DNA of 64,000 bases, taken from contig NZ_CP024866.1 in NCBI RefSeq assembly GCF_004136015.1, forward strand, positions 1,039,063-1,103,062, in the 5' to 3' direction. This document shows positions 1 through 11,068 of the stretch, piece after piece (the first letter of the stretch is position 1; every line of letters starts with the position of its first letter). The notes beneath the pieces are model-generated. The model saw only the letters and a program-made list of their open reading frames with translations, was not told the DNA's origin and made no database searches. Origin of the DNA: Pseudomonas sp. ACM7 (GTDB lineage: Bacteria; Pseudomonadota; Gammaproteobacteria; Pseudomonadales; Pseudomonadaceae). Both the position numbers and the translations under genes were made by a program.

Positions 1-289
1 CCTTCCTGCTTATGCCTGTCGGATCTACGTCGCAGCGTCCCGTGCAAGTATTGGGCTTTAGGGAAACACGCCCCTTTACCCCGCTGCGCCGCCTCTATCC
101 GCTTGCTGTTCGTCAAGCCAGCATTTTGCCTCGGGCTTCCTTCAGATTCGCGGTCACCCGCGACACCCTTGCCTCTGGCTAACACTTCCCCTTGCCGGGT
201 GTGTAGAGGACTTTCACCTCCAAGTCACCAGCGAGGCCACCACAGCCAAGCTGGTTGCGCTTGCGCGCAACGCGCCATGCCTGGCGCAC
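1..289 (-). mobile_element. 5' part of a group II intron ribozyme (runs off the left edge)
   Basis: Read on the minus strand, the sequence from 289 downward begins GTGCGCCAGGCATGGCGC, which fits the GUGYG 5' boundary of group II introns. It continues with the domain I signatures GGTGAAAGTCC (about 210-190) and ATCTGAAGGAAGC (about 150-135), and the segment GTGTCGCGGGTGACCGCG between them. The intron starts a few bases after the U-tract of the mgtE terminator, so the terminator hairpin is its 5' exon. Insertion just behind intrinsic terminators is the known habit of class C group II introns, but the class cannot be set from this part alone. The reverse transcriptase/maturase gene would lie to the left, outside the window. 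I see no protein-coding gene in this stretch. Confidence 0.75.
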
Positions 290-293
290 GCAT

Positions 294-318
294 AAAAAAC
301 CCGCCGATTGGCGGGTTT
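294..318 (-). terminator. mgtE intrinsic terminator
   Basis: On the minus strand AAACCCGCC-AATC-GGCGGGTTTTTT forms a GC-rich hairpin with a U-tract 15 bases after the mgtE stop codon. The group II intron is inserted right behind it. Confidence 0.85.
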
Positions 319-332
319 CTGATGTCGATAAG

Positions 333-1775
333 TCAGAGCAGGAAGATCGTCGCCAACCCGAGAAAGATGAAGAACCCGCCACTGTCCGTCATGGCGGTGA
401 TCATCACACTGGCGCCCATCGCAGGATCGCGCCCAAGCCTCGCCAGGGTCATGGGAATCAACACCCCCGCCAATGCCGCCAGCAACAGGTTGAGCGTCAT
501 GGCAGCGGTCATCACCACCCCCAGAGACCAACTGCCATACAGCAGATAGGCGACGACGCCGATCACACCGCCCCACACCAGGCCATTGATCAGCCCTACC
601 GCCAATTCCTTGCGCATCAGGCGCGAAGTATTGCCGGTGCTGACCTGATCCAGCGCCATGGCCCGAACGATCATGGTGATCGTCTGGTTACCCGAGTTGC
701 CACCGATACCGGCCACGATCGGCATCAATGCCGCCAGCGCCACCAGTTTCTCGATGGAGCCTTCGAAAAGACCGATCACCCGGGATGCGATGAACGCGGT
801 AATCAGGTTCACGGCCAACCAGGCCCAACGGTTACGCAGGGATTTCCAGACTGACGCAAAAATATCTTCTTCTTCGCGCAGACCCGCCATGTTGAGAACT
901 TCGTTTTCGCTCTCTTCACGAATCAGGTCGACCATTTCATCGATGGTCAGACGGCCGATCAACTTGCCGTTCTTGTCGACTACGGGCGCCGAGATCAAGT
1001 CGTAACGTTCGAACGCCTGAGCAGCGTCATAGGCGTCTTCGTCCGGATGAAAACTCACCGGGTCGCTGGCCATGACTTCAGAAACCTGTTTTTCCGGGTC
1101 ATTGACCAGCAAACGCTTGATTGGCAGCACGCCCTTGAGCACGCCGTCGTAATCGACCACGAACAGTTTGTCCGTGTGGCCAGGCAGCTCTTTGAGGCGG
1201 CGCAGGTAACGCAAAACCACTTCGAGGCTGACGTCCTCACGGATCGTCACCATCTCGAAGTCCATCAGCGCACCGACCTGCTCCTCGTCGTAGGACAACG
1301 CAGAGCGGACGCGCTCACGCTGTTGACCATCGAGGGTTTCCATCAGCTCGTGGACGACGTCTCGCGGCAGCTCGGAGGCCAGGTCAGCAAGTTCGTCGGC
1401 GTCCATGTCCTTGGCCGCAGCCAAGAGCTCGTGATCGTCCATGTCGGCGATCAGCGTTTCACGAACCGAATCGGATACTTCGAGCAGAATGTCGCCGTCG
1501 CGATCGGCCTTGACCAATTGCCAGAGCGTCAGACGATCGCCCAGTGGCAAGGCTTCAAGGATGTAGGCGACGTCGGCGGAGTGCAGATCATCGAGTTTGC
1601 GTTGCAACTCGACGAGGTTTTGTCGGTGAACCAGGTTCTCGACCCGGTCGTGATGCGGACCTTCCTGGCGGTGAGTCAGGTCTTCGACCACCCGCTGACG
1701 CTGCAGCAGCTCAACAACTTGAGCGAGGCGGTCCTGCAAGCTTTCCTGCGTTTTCTTTACTTCAACTTCAGACAT
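333..1775 (-). CDS. mgtE: MgtE-type magnesium transporter
   Basis: Predicted inner-membrane Mg2+ channel/transporter, 480 residues. The N-terminal superhelical MgtE_N domain (about 25-130) is followed by a CBS pair (about 135-260), which in this family senses cytosolic Mg2+ and gates the pore, and a membrane domain of five helices (about 310-480). The family signature GGNSGNQ is at about 358-364, before the second half of the membrane domain. The ATG at 1775 (MSEVEVKK) is chosen because GGAG lies 7 bases upstream; an in-frame ATG 10 codons earlier lacks a good ribosome site. It is monocistronic: its terminator follows directly and no gene precedes it on this strand. The length is usual for the family. 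Confidence 0.93.
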   Translation of the reverse strand: MSEVEVKKTQESLQDRLAQVVELLQRQRVVEDLTHRQEGPHHDRVENLVHRQNLVELQRKLDDLHSADVAYILEALPLGDRLTLWQLVKADRDGDILLEVSDSVRETLIADMDDHELLAAAKDMDADELADLASELPRDVVHELMETLDGQQRERVRSALSYDEEQVGALMDFEMVTIREDVSLEVVLRYLRRLKELPGHTDKLFVVDYDGVLKGVLPIKRLLVNDPEKQVSEVMASDPVSFHPDEDAYDAAQAFERYDLISAPVVDKNGKLIGRLTIDEMVDLIREESENEVLNMAGLREEEDIFASVWKSLRNRWAWLAVNLITAFIASRVIGLFEGSIEKLVALAALMPIVAGIGGNSGNQTITMIVRAMALDQVSTGNTSRLMRKELAVGLINGLVWGGVIGVVAYLLYGSWSLGVVMTAAMTLNLLLAALAGVLIPMTLARLGRDPAMGASVMITAMTDSGGFFIFLGLATIFLL

Positions 1776-2094
1776 AGGCGAACTCCACTCCCAGCAGCGG
1801 GGCACGCCGGAAGGATCAATCAGTCAATTCATGATTGGAAAAACGGGGTACTGAGTAACTACTGGGTAAGTCCATGGAGGCATTCCACAAGCCCCGGCGG
1901 GGCTGACGGGCGCAATGATACACCGCCCGACGGTTTTAAACGTTAAAAAATCGTGGCTGAAACAAGCGCTTGCAAGACAAACCTGAGCGCTGCCTGATCC
2001 ATCAAACTGCGACGACTCATCCTGAAAAGAAAACACACCACAGCCGAAAAATGTAACGACTACCCTTCAGATGGACCGTCATGGAGGACGTTTG
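1776..2094. other. Intergenic region between mgtE and the divergent small periplasmic gene
   Basis: About 320 bases that must hold the divergent promoters and any 5' leader of mgtE. I see no convincing coding sequence, tRNA or terminator. An M-box-like Mg2+ riboswitch was looked for by eye and not recognised. Confidence 0.5.
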
Positions 2095-2613
2095 ATGCGA
2101 TCGAATGCTCATTATTTTTTATTGATCACCCTGCTCTGCCCGTCGCCCTGGGCGCTTGCCACGACCGTTCACCGCTGCGAGGCGGCCAACGGGCGCATTA
2201 CCTTCACTACGTTGAGCTGTACGGCCGGAGACAGCCTTTCGCTTCAGGATGTCCGCACCTTCACACCGGGCAGCGTGACCGCCCTCATGCCGGAAGCCGG
2301 CATTCGCGAAACATCAGGTATGAAAATCAAAAGGAGAGATCCGACCGTCGTCGGCAAGACCGAGGACAAATGTGGAAACCTCATCAGCGCTAAAGAACGC
2401 CGCGAAGCGATCATCAATCAGCGGGTTGTTGCCGGCATGAGTCAGCAGGATGTCGAGAGCGCCCTTGGCAAGCCAGACAAGATCAGTATTCGCAATTCGG
2501 CCACGAGCTACCGTTACGACACCCAGCGAGGTCGTAGCGCACACGTTGAGTTCGATGAGAGAGGATGCACCAAGGGCAAAGCCAAATCCCAGACGGCAAA
2601 AAACCCGCGTTAA
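2095..2613 (+). CDS. Small periplasmic DUF4124-like protein
   Basis: A 172-residue exported protein. An N-terminal signal peptide (MRSNAHYFLLITLL then CPSPWALA) is followed by a DUF4124-like segment in which two cysteines flank GRITFTTLSC. A C-terminal part (VVAGMSQQDVESALGKPD) resembles the SmpA/BamE-type fold found in envelope proteins. A molecular function cannot be assigned. The ATG at 2095 is preferred over one 8 codons upstream because GGAGG lies 7 bases before it and the signal peptide then starts cleanly. The terminator hairpin overlaps the last codons. Confidence 0.75.
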   Translation: MRSNAHYFLLITLLCPSPWALATTVHRCEAANGRITFTTLSCTAGDSLSLQDVRTFTPGSVTALMPEAGIRETSGMKIKRRDPTVVGKTEDKCGNLISAKERREAIINQRVVAGMSQQDVESALGKPDKISIRNSATSYRYDTQRGRSAHVEFDERGCTKGKAKSQTAKNPR

Positions 2614-2626
2614 ACGCGGGCTTTTT
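2604..2626 (+). terminator. Intrinsic terminator overlapping the stop codon
   Basis: CCCGCG-TTAAA-CGCGGG followed by CTTTTT. The stop codon lies in the loop. It separates this gene from the convergent tRNA genes. Confidence 0.8.
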
Positions 2627-2632
2627 GGTGTT

Positions 2633-2709
2633 TGGTGCACTCGACAGGATTCGAACCTGTGACCGCTCGGTTCGTAGCCGAGTACTCTATCCAGCTGAGC
2701 TACGAGTGC
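2633..2709 (-). tRNA. tRNA-Arg (anticodon ACG), copy 1
   Basis: The minus strand reads GCACTCG (acceptor), AGCTCAGCTGGATAGAGT (D arm), an anticodon stem CTCGG/CCGAG with loop CTACGAA giving anticodon ACG, GGTTCGAATCC (T arm), and an encoded 3' CCA. Total 77 nt. Identical to the copy at 2781-2857. Confidence 0.97.
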
Positions 2710-2780
2710 ATTTGTGTTTTTATACCAGATCACAACTGGTTGAAGCCAAGTCATTCACATTACTGCAAACAACTCTTAAA

Positions 2781-2857
2781 TGGTGCACTCGACAGGATTC
2801 GAACCTGTGACCGCTCGGTTCGTAGCCGAGTACTCTATCCAGCTGAGCTACGAGTGC
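2781..2857 (-). tRNA. tRNA-Arg (anticodon ACG), copy 2
   Basis: Same 77-nt sequence as the downstream copy with encoded CCA; loop CTACGAA gives anticodon ACG. The two copies are separated by 71 bases and are probably cotranscribed with the upstream tRNA-Ser. Confidence 0.97.
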
Positions 2858-2964
2858 ATTTGTTGCCGCGCATTATAGGCCGTTTAATCTCTATGTAAAG
2901 CACTTTTTCTAGTAATTTCAAACACTTACCGAAGAAGCTAGATTACAACGTACTACGCAAATAA

Positions 2965-3055
2965 TGGCGGAGAACGGGGGATTCGAACCCCCGACACCCT
3001 TTTGAGGTGTACTCCCTTAGCAGGGGAGCGCCTTCGGCCACTCGGCCAGCTCTCC
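2965..3055 (-). tRNA. tRNA-Ser (anticodon GCT)
   Basis: A 91-nt class II tRNA. The acceptor GGAGAGC pairs with GTTCTCC, the anticodon stem CTCCC/GGGAG carries loop CTGCTAA (anticodon GCT), a long variable arm is present, and CCA is encoded. In Pseudomonas this tRNA commonly lies just downstream of rsmA, as here. Confidence 0.97.
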
Positions 3056-3117
3056 GCAACACGGGGCGTATGTTAACCAGCTTCTTCCCCGTTTGCAAAC
3101 ATAAAAAACGATAAAAA

Positions 3118-3306
3118 TTAATGGCTTGGTTCTTCGTCCTTCTCTTTCTTTATACGCAGGTAAATTTCTTCACGGTGGACAGCAACCTCTTTCGGGGCGT
3201 TGACACCGATACGCACTTGATTTCCTTTGACGCCGAGCACGGTCACGGTGATTTCGCCATCACCAATAATCAGGCTTTCTGCGCACCGACGAGTCAGAAT
3301 CAGCAT
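3118..3306 (-). CDS. csrA: Carbon storage regulator CsrA/RsmA
   Basis: A 62-residue RNA-binding dimer that represses or stabilises target mRNAs by binding GGA motifs near ribosome sites; in Pseudomonas it acts in the Gac/Rsm pathway controlling secondary metabolism and lifestyle. The family start MLILTRR and the RNA-binding VAVHREEIY segment near residue 40-48 are intact. The start at 3306 is chosen because the family begins MLILTRR and GAGGAGAAAGGT lies just upstream; an in-frame ATG 6 codons earlier is not conserved in the family. It lies behind lysC and before tRNA-Ser, the standard Pseudomonas order. The lysC terminator lies between them, so rsmA probably has its own promoter in 3307-3457. 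Confidence 0.95.
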   Translation of the reverse strand: MLILTRRCAESLIIGDGEITVTVLGVKGNQVRIGVNAPKEVAVHREEIYLRIKKEKDEEPSH

Positions 3307-3457
3307 ACCTTTCTCCTCACGCATTTCATTTCAGGGACAACAGTCTGCAAAAAAAAGGCACTCGACCTACAACCGGAACGATCGCAGCCCTACATGCCTG
3401 AGTATTGACTAGCGCGAGCAAAAGAACAGCCTCGAGTCGCACCATTCAAAAAAACAA

Positions 3458-3482
3458 AAGGGCGCGGTCAGACCGCGCCCTT
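3458..3482 (-). terminator. lysC intrinsic terminator
   Basis: A perfect GC-rich hairpin, AAGGGCGCGGTC on one arm and GACCGCGCCCTT on the other, followed on the minus strand by a T-rich run. Confidence 0.85.
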
Positions 3483-3493
3483 CGGTTAACGCA

Positions 3494-4735
3494 TCACTCG
3501 CCCTGACGGGCCGGTGCGTCCAGTTCGAATGCCGTATGCAGAGCGCGCACAGCCAGTTCCAGATACTTCTCTTCGATCACTACGGAGACTTTGATTTCCG
3601 AAGTCGAGATCATCTGGATGTTGATGCTTTCTTTCGCCAGGGATTCGAACATGCGGCTGGCCACACCTGCGTGGGAGCGCATGCCGACACCGACGATCGA
3701 CACCTTGGCAATCTTGATGTCGCCAACGACTTCACGGGCACCGATCTCGCGAGCGGTGTTTTCCAGCACGGTTTGCGCGGCCTGGAAGTCATTGCGATGC
3801 ACGGTGAAGGTGAAGTCGGTGGTGTTATCGTGCGCAACGTTCTGCACGATCATGTCGACTTCGATGTTCGCGGCACTGATCGGGCCGAGAATCTTGAACG
3901 CAACGCCCGGGGTGTCTGGCACGCCACGGATGGTCAGCTTGGCTTCATCGCGGTTGAAAGCGATGCCGGAAATGATCGGCTGTTCCATGGTTTCCTCTTC
4001 ATCAATAGTAATGAGGGTGCCCGGACCCTCCTTGAAGCTGTGCAGTACGCGCAGCGGAACGTTGTACTTGCCGGCGAATTCCACCGCACGGATCTGCAAC
4101 ACCTTGGAACCGAGACTGGCCATTTCCAGCATCTCTTCGAAGGTAATCTTGTCCAGGCGCTGAGCCACGGACACCACACGCGGGTCGGTGGTGTAGACGC
4201 CGTCGACATCGGTGTAGATCTGGCATTCGTCAGCCTTCAAGGCTGCCGCCAGGGCCACGCCGGTGGTGTCGGAACCGCCACGACCGAGGGTGGTGATGTT
4301 GCCGTGCTCGTCGACGCCCTGGAAACCGGCGACAACAACCACACGACCGGCCTTCAGATCGCCACGAATCTTCTGTTCATCAATCTGCAAGATACGCGCT
4401 TTATTGTGAGCGCTGTCCGTCAGAATCCGCACCTGACTGCCTGTGTAAGACACCGCTGGCACGCCGCGCTTGATCAGCGCCATGGCCAACAGCGCAATCG
4501 TCACCTGCTCACCGGTGGAGACGATTACATCCAGCTCACGAGGAACTGGTTGGCCGTCGCCACTGATTTGCTTGGCCAGATCGATCAGACGGTTGGTTTC
4601 GCCGCTCATTGCAGACAGCACAACCACCAGGTCATCGCCGGCCTCGCGGAATTTCTTAACCTTGTCGGCGACCTGCTCGATTCTCTCGACAGTGCCGACC
4701 GAGGTGCCTCCAAATTTCTGTACGATCAAAGCCAT
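3494..4735 (-). CDS. lysC: Aspartate kinase
   Basis: Phosphorylates L-aspartate, the first step to lysine, threonine, methionine and diaminopimelate. 413 residues, the usual length. The amino-acid-kinase domain opens with KFGGTSVGT (residues 7-15), and the active-site stretch GRGGSDTT follows near 165-172. Two C-terminal ACT domains (about 265-340 and 345-413) are the allosteric site for lysine/threonine feedback. The start ATG at 4735 (MALIVQKFGG) is conserved; an upstream in-frame ATG is not. Encoded 91 bases after alaS on the same strand, so cotranscription from alaS is plausible. Confidence 0.96.
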   Translation of the reverse strand: MALIVQKFGGTSVGTVERIEQVADKVKKFREAGDDLVVVLSAMSGETNRLIDLAKQISGDGQPVPRELDVIVSTGEQVTIALLAMALIKRGVPAVSYTGSQVRILTDSAHNKARILQIDEQKIRGDLKAGRVVVVAGFQGVDEHGNITTLGRGGSDTTGVALAAALKADECQIYTDVDGVYTTDPRVVSVAQRLDKITFEEMLEMASLGSKVLQIRAVEFAGKYNVPLRVLHSFKEGPGTLITIDEEETMEQPIISGIAFNRDEAKLTIRGVPDTPGVAFKILGPISAANIEVDMIVQNVAHDNTTDFTFTVHRNDFQAAQTVLENTAREIGAREVVGDIKIAKVSIVGVGMRSHAGVASRMFESLAKESINIQMISTSEIKVSVVIEEKYLELAVRALHTAFELDAPARQGE

Positions 4736-4826
4736 TTCAAAGCCGCCTCTGCCCATGAAGGGCGCCCAAATAATCACTCAAACCGCGTTCGGGCCCGCCA
4801 CTAGACTGTGGGCCGGACACACTGCC

Positions 4827-7451
<2,625 letters not shown>

Positions 7452-7597
7452 TAGGTTCTTCCACGGAGGCTGCGGCCAAAGGCCTGTGCGAAACGTCAAC
7501 AGACGAAGCGACGGCAAAGGGCCGCATTATATCGGCCCTGCGCGCGGGGTACAGCGTGTTTATACGATAGAAACGGTCAATTGGACCGCTAACGCTA

Positions 7598-8602
7598 TCA
7601 GTTGCGCGAAAACTCGACGAATGTCGCGACGACCTGCTCGATTTGAGCACGGCTGACGTCCATGTGCGTGACCATGCGCAGACGTCCGGCAGCGCTCAGT
7701 TTGATCCCGCGTTCGGCGGCAAACGCCTTGATGGCCTCGGCCTTGTCGCCCATCTGCACGTAAACCATGTTGGTCTGCACCGGCTCAACCTCGTAACCCG
7801 CCGCTCGCAAGCCTTCGGCCAGCAACTGCGCATTGGCGTGGTCGTCAGCCAGACGCTGAACATGGTTATCCAGCGCGTACAAACCTGCCGCCGCCAGAAT
7901 CCCGGCCTGGCGCATGCCGCCGCCGACCATCTTGCGCAGGCGTCGCGCCTTGCCGATCAACTCGACCGAGCCACACAGCACCGAACCGATCGGCGCGCCC
8001 AGGCCTTTGGACAGACAGACCGAGACGGAATCGAAATACTGGGTGATCTCGCGGGCATCGACACCCAATTTGACCGCCGCGTTGTACAGCCGCGCGCCGT
8101 CCAGGTGCAGCTGCAACCCATGTTCACGGGTAAAGCTTCGAGCCTGCGCCAGATACTCCAGCGGCAAAACCTTGCCCTGCATGGTGTTTTCCAGCGCCAG
8201 CAAACGGGTGCGGGCGAAGTGGAAGTCATCCGGCTTGATCGCAGCTGCCACGTGCGCCAGGTCCAGCGAGCCGTCGGCCTGCACTTCCAGCGGCTGTGGC
8301 TGGATCGAACCGAGTACGGCCGCACCGCCGCCTTCGTACTTATAGGTGTGAGCCTGCTGGCCGACGATGTATTCGTCACCGCGTTCGCAGTGGGCCATCA
8401 AGCCCAGCAGATTGCTCATGGTGCCCGTAGGAACAAACAGCGCTGCAGCAAAACCCAACTGATTCGCAAGCTCGGCTTCCAGTCGATTGACCGTCGGATC
8501 TTCGCCGTAAACGTCGTCACCGGTGGCCGCTGTGGCCATCGCGTCGAGCATCCCTGCGGTCGGTTGGGTGACGGTGTCGCTGCGAAGATCAATAACGCTC
8601 AT
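7598..8602 (-). CDS. ltaE: Low-specificity L-threonine aldolase
   Basis: PLP enzyme of the beta-eliminating lyase family that splits L-threonine or L-allo-threonine into glycine and acetaldehyde. 334 residues. [10 protein letters not shown] near the N-terminus, [10 protein letters not shown] with the cofactor-contacting Asp168, and [17 protein letters not shown] with the Schiff-base Lys199 are all present. It is divergent from the FMN-riboswitch/ribH unit. No operon partner lies downstream before alaS. Confidence 0.93.
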   Translation of the reverse strand: MSVIDLRSDTVTQPTAGMLDAMATAATGDDVYGEDPTVNRLEAELANQLGFAAALFVPTGTMSNLLGLMAHCERGDEYIVGQQAHTYKYEGGGAAVLGSIQPQPLEVQADGSLDLAHVAAAIKPDDFHFARTRLLALENTMQGKVLPLEYLAQARSFTREHGLQLHLDGARLYNAAVKLGVDAREITQYFDSVSVCLSKGLGAPIGSVLCGSVELIGKARRLRKMVGGGMRQAGILAAAGLYALDNHVQRLADDHANAQLLAEGLRAAGYEVEPVQTNMVYVQMGDKAEAIKAFAAERGIKLSAAGRLRMVTHMDVSRAQIEQVVATFVEFSRN

Positions 8603-8800
8603 GAATCTGGCCTCGGTAAGCAGGGAAAATCCCTTTCAGTCAGGAGTTACTGCGGTCATGCCGACGAATAATCAACCCTTGGGTACGAAAAGGCTTCTTG
8701 AACTGACGAAAAAATCGATAGCAATCATCAGATAGCAGCAATGCACAGGTGAGAAATATGTGTTAAAAACGCTTCGCCGCCAAACAATCTGGCGGCAAAA

Positions 8801-8966
8801 CGTTCTCAGGGCGGGGTGCAACTCCCCACCGGCGGTAATTGCGCGCAATGCGCATAGCCCGCGAGCGCTTGGCGACAGGCACGGCAATGGCTGTGATGGC
8901 GGCAAGGTCAGCAGACCCGGTGTGATCCCGGGGCCGACGGTCATAGTCCGGATGAAGAGAGAACGG
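8801..8966 (+). promoter_or_regulatory. FMN riboswitch (RFN element)
   Basis: Shows the canonical RFN blocks in order: TCAGGGCGGGGTGCAACTCC, CACCGGCGGTAAT, an arm with AGCCCGCGAGCGC, GGTCAGCAGACCCGGTG, CCGGGGCCGACGGTCATAGT, and the closing CCGGATGAAGAGAGAACG. It binds flavin mononucleotide and switches off the downstream riboflavin gene when FMN is plentiful. It lies about 105 bases before the ribH start. Confidence 0.96.
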
Positions 8967-9070
8967 GATTGGCGCCAAAGGGCCGTCCGCAGGCATTCGT
9001 GCGAGCGTGCGTACCCTTAAATCCCATTCGATTCATATGCCCTGTTTTTTACATAAACAGGAGTCAGAAC

Positions 9071-9580
9071 ATGCAACCCACCGCAATCGATAGCAAAAGC
9101 AAAAACCATCAGGGCGAGCGCGTTGCGTTCATCCAGGCCTGCTGGCACAAGGAAATCGTCGATCAGAGCCGTAAGGGCTTTGTGGCCGAAATGATTGCTC
9201 AGGGTTATCAGGAATCGGAGATCGATTTCTTCGAAGTCGGCGGCGCCTTTGAAATACCGCTGCACGCCAAGCTGCTGGCCAAGTCCGGTCGTTATGCCGG
9301 CATCGTCGCGGCGGGCCTGGTGGTCGACGGCGGGATCTACCGCCACGAATTCGTCGCCCAGTCGGTGATCAGCGGTTTGATGCAGGTTCAGCTGGAAACC
9401 GAAGTGCCGGTGTTCTCGGTGGTCCTGACCCCGCACCACTTCCATGCTGGCGAAGAACATCAGAAGTTCTTCTTCGAGCACTTTGTGCATAAAGGCCAGG
9501 AAGCGGCGAAGACGTGCGCGGATACGCTGCACAAAATGCGTGCATTGCGTCGTAGCGAGCCACGTGCGGTAGCTGTCTAA
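9071..9580 (+). CDS. ribH: 6,7-dimethyl-8-ribityllumazine synthase, type II (RibH2-like)
   Basis: Condenses 5-amino-6-ribitylaminouracil with dihydroxybutanone phosphate, the penultimate riboflavin step. 169 residues. The sequence follows the type II (Brucella/Mesorhizobium RibH2) pattern: AFIQACWHKEIVD with Trp25-His26, GAFEIPLHAK, DGGIYRHEFVAQ with the catalytic-position His92, and QLETEVPVFSVVLTPHHFH. Type II enzymes are decamers with lower activity than the housekeeping icosahedral or pentameric RibH. It stands alone behind an FMN riboswitch with no rib gene beside it, so it is probably a second, FMN-regulated paralogue. The ATG at 9071 follows AGGAG. Confidence 0.9.
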   Translation: MQPTAIDSKSKNHQGERVAFIQACWHKEIVDQSRKGFVAEMIAQGYQESEIDFFEVGGAFEIPLHAKLLAKSGRYAGIVAAGLVVDGGIYRHEFVAQSVISGLMQVQLETEVPVFSVVLTPHHFHAGEEHQKFFFEHFVHKGQEAAKTCADTLHKMRALRRSEPRAVAV

Positions 9581-9590
9581 ACGCTTAACC

Positions 9591-9709
9591 TGTGGGAGCG
9601 AGCTTGGTCCGGGCGGCGTTCCGACGATGGCGGTTTAACATTCAACAATGATGTCGTTTGTTACTCCGCTATCGTCGGAACGCCGCCCGGACCAAGCTCG
9701 CTCCCACAT
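9591..9709. repeat. Inverted REP pair (GTGGGAGCGAGC type)
   Basis: Two REP copies face each other: TGTGGGAGCGAGCTTGGTCC ... and its complement ending GCTCGCTCCCACA, with GGGCGGCGTTCCGACGAT extending both arms. The transcript would form a long hairpin between the convergent ribH and aruE genes and may act as a terminator for both. Confidence 0.9.
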
Positions 9710-9737
9710 GGGTTTTATGCCTGGCTTGAGATCAGGC

Positions 9738-10748
9738 TCAGGCGAGGTTTTCGTCGGTAGTCGGCACAATAAGGATGCCGGCGCGCAGGCCGTTCTTGAC
9801 CTTGGGGTTCGGGAAGATGATCCGGGCACCCTCCTCCTCAATGATCCACCGGGTCTGGGCGATGTCTTCGGCCAGCAGGTAACCCACTTCCAACTCCGAA
9901 AAGTTCTCGATGTCCGCTGGCAGGTTCAAGCGGAAGCTATCGCTGTGCTTGATGATTTCTCGCGCCACGCTAAACAGCTGCAAACCGTCCAGCGCCTCTT
10001 CGGTCTGGGCCGGCTCGTTGCCTTCGATGATCTGTTTGAGGCGAGTTTCCAGCAGATCGACGTTGACCCCATCGTTCTGCCCGAATGGCCGCGCCTTGCC
10101 CAACTCGAGGGTAAAGGACTCCGCACCGAGCTTGTCGTAGGTATAGGAGCTGAAAACGATGGACGGCTTGTTTTGCAGCAGCACCGCTTCCATGCCGGCG
10201 GCACGCAGACGCGCCAGTTCCAGGCGTGAATGCTGACGGCCTTCTTTCCAGGGATACAGCGCGAACTGCTCGATTTTCGAGCCACGAATCGCGGTGTGAA
10301 GGTCGTAGTGCAGACGGTTGCGATCCGGCAGGCTGAAGAAACTCGCCGCCAGCCGCTCCAGTTCACAGGCGCGCAGGGCTTCGGAGCCGCTGCTTTGTTC
10401 GTGACGGCCGTTGAACAGCCGGTTGACGTCCTGCTCGATGAAACGCTCGCCTTTGCGAATCGCTTCCGGGTTGCCGAACAGGAACAGAATACGTGTACGC
10501 GGCTTCAAATCGCCACGGGCGAGGTCATGCAACAGACGATCGAGCAACTCGATCGGCGCTGTTTCGTTGCCGTGGATGCCGGCTGATAGCAGCAGGTCCA
10601 GGCCGTTGTCGCGAGCTTCAGGTGGCCGGACTTCCAGCGCACCTTCGCTCAACCAGCGCATGCGCACGCCTTCGACAGTCAGTTGAGTCTTCTCCGCCGG
10701 TTCGCGGCCGGCGAGGGTCAGTTCAAGCAGTTTGCCGAGGGCGAGCAT
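9738..10748 (-). CDS. astE: Succinylglutamate desuccinylase
   Basis: Last step of the arginine succinyltransferase pathway: hydrolyses N-succinylglutamate to succinate and glutamate. 336 residues, zinc-dependent M14/AspA-like fold. Zinc ligands are visible as His59 and Glu62 in GIHGNETAP and His151 in [11 protein letters not shown]; the probable catalytic Glu215 is in [12 protein letters not shown]. It is the last gene of the aru operon (aruE in Pseudomonas nomenclature). The small unknown gene at 10761-11048 separates it from aruB by 12 bases. Confidence 0.94.
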   Translation of the reverse strand: MLALGKLLELTLAGREPAEKTQLTVEGVRMRWLSEGALEVRPPEARDNGLDLLLSAGIHGNETAPIELLDRLLHDLARGDLKPRTRILFLFGNPEAIRKGERFIEQDVNRLFNGRHEQSSGSEALRACELERLAASFFSLPDRNRLHYDLHTAIRGSKIEQFALYPWKEGRQHSRLELARLRAAGMEAVLLQNKPSIVFSSYTYDKLGAESFTLELGKARPFGQNDGVNVDLLETRLKQIIEGNEPAQTEEALDGLQLFSVAREIIKHSDSFRLNLPADIENFSELEVGYLLAEDIAQTRWIIEEEGARIIFPNPKVKNGLRAGILIVPTTDENLA

Positions 10749-10760
10749 AGAGCGGTTTCC

Positions 10761-11048
10761 TTAGTGGTCGTGTGCGCAATCCGGGCCGTGCACGTGGTCT
10801 TCGTCACCGACTTCAGCCGGTTCCATTTCCAGTTGCAGACTTACCAGATTAGTCGCCAATGGGCGCAACAGCAGGTTTGCGTACTCCGCGTCACCTTCTT
10901 CGACGTCCACGCCGATCAGCAATTGGCCGCGGCCGTCTTGCTGAATCCACAGCTCTTTGCCTTGCCACATGACCGCGACGCGGGTGCAGGAAGTTTCCAG
11001 TTGCGTGCCGTCGGTGTCTTCAAGGATCAGCTGCAGGGTATCGCTCAT
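10761..11048 (-). CDS. Small conserved protein of the aru operon with a His-rich tail
   Basis: A 95-residue protein of unknown function between aruB and aruE. The body is a beta-rich sequence (LQLILEDTDGTQLETS, VAVMWQGKELWIQQDG). The C-terminus DHVHGPDCAHDH is rich in His, Cys and Asp and looks metal-binding. The ATG at 11048 is used; a TTG 8 codons upstream overlaps the aruB stop codon and would give coupled translation. It is sometimes labelled topoisomerase II in Pseudomonas genomes; nothing in the sequence supports that. Position next to a zinc enzyme suggests, as inference only, a role in metal supply. Confidence 0.75.
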   Translation of the reverse strand: MSDTLQLILEDTDGTQLETSCTRVAVMWQGKELWIQQDGRGQLLIGVDVEEGDAEYANLLLRPLATNLVSLQLEMEPAEVGDEDHVHGPDCAHDH

Positions 11049-11068
11049 GTTTTTTACGCTCTCGACGT

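Noticed and set aside
1776..2094. M-box or ykoK-type magnesium riboswitch before mgtE
   Set aside because: The conserved M-box blocks were not found in the leader; mgtE control cannot be told from this sequence.
2314..2898. Short open frames across the two tRNA-Arg genes
   Set aside because: They translate tRNA sequence; the cloverleaf structures explain the DNA fully.
9591..9709. CRISPR-like repeat array
   Set aside because: REP copies here and elsewhere are inverted pairs without regularly spaced unique spacers; no cas gene is present. No CRISPR array was seen in the window.
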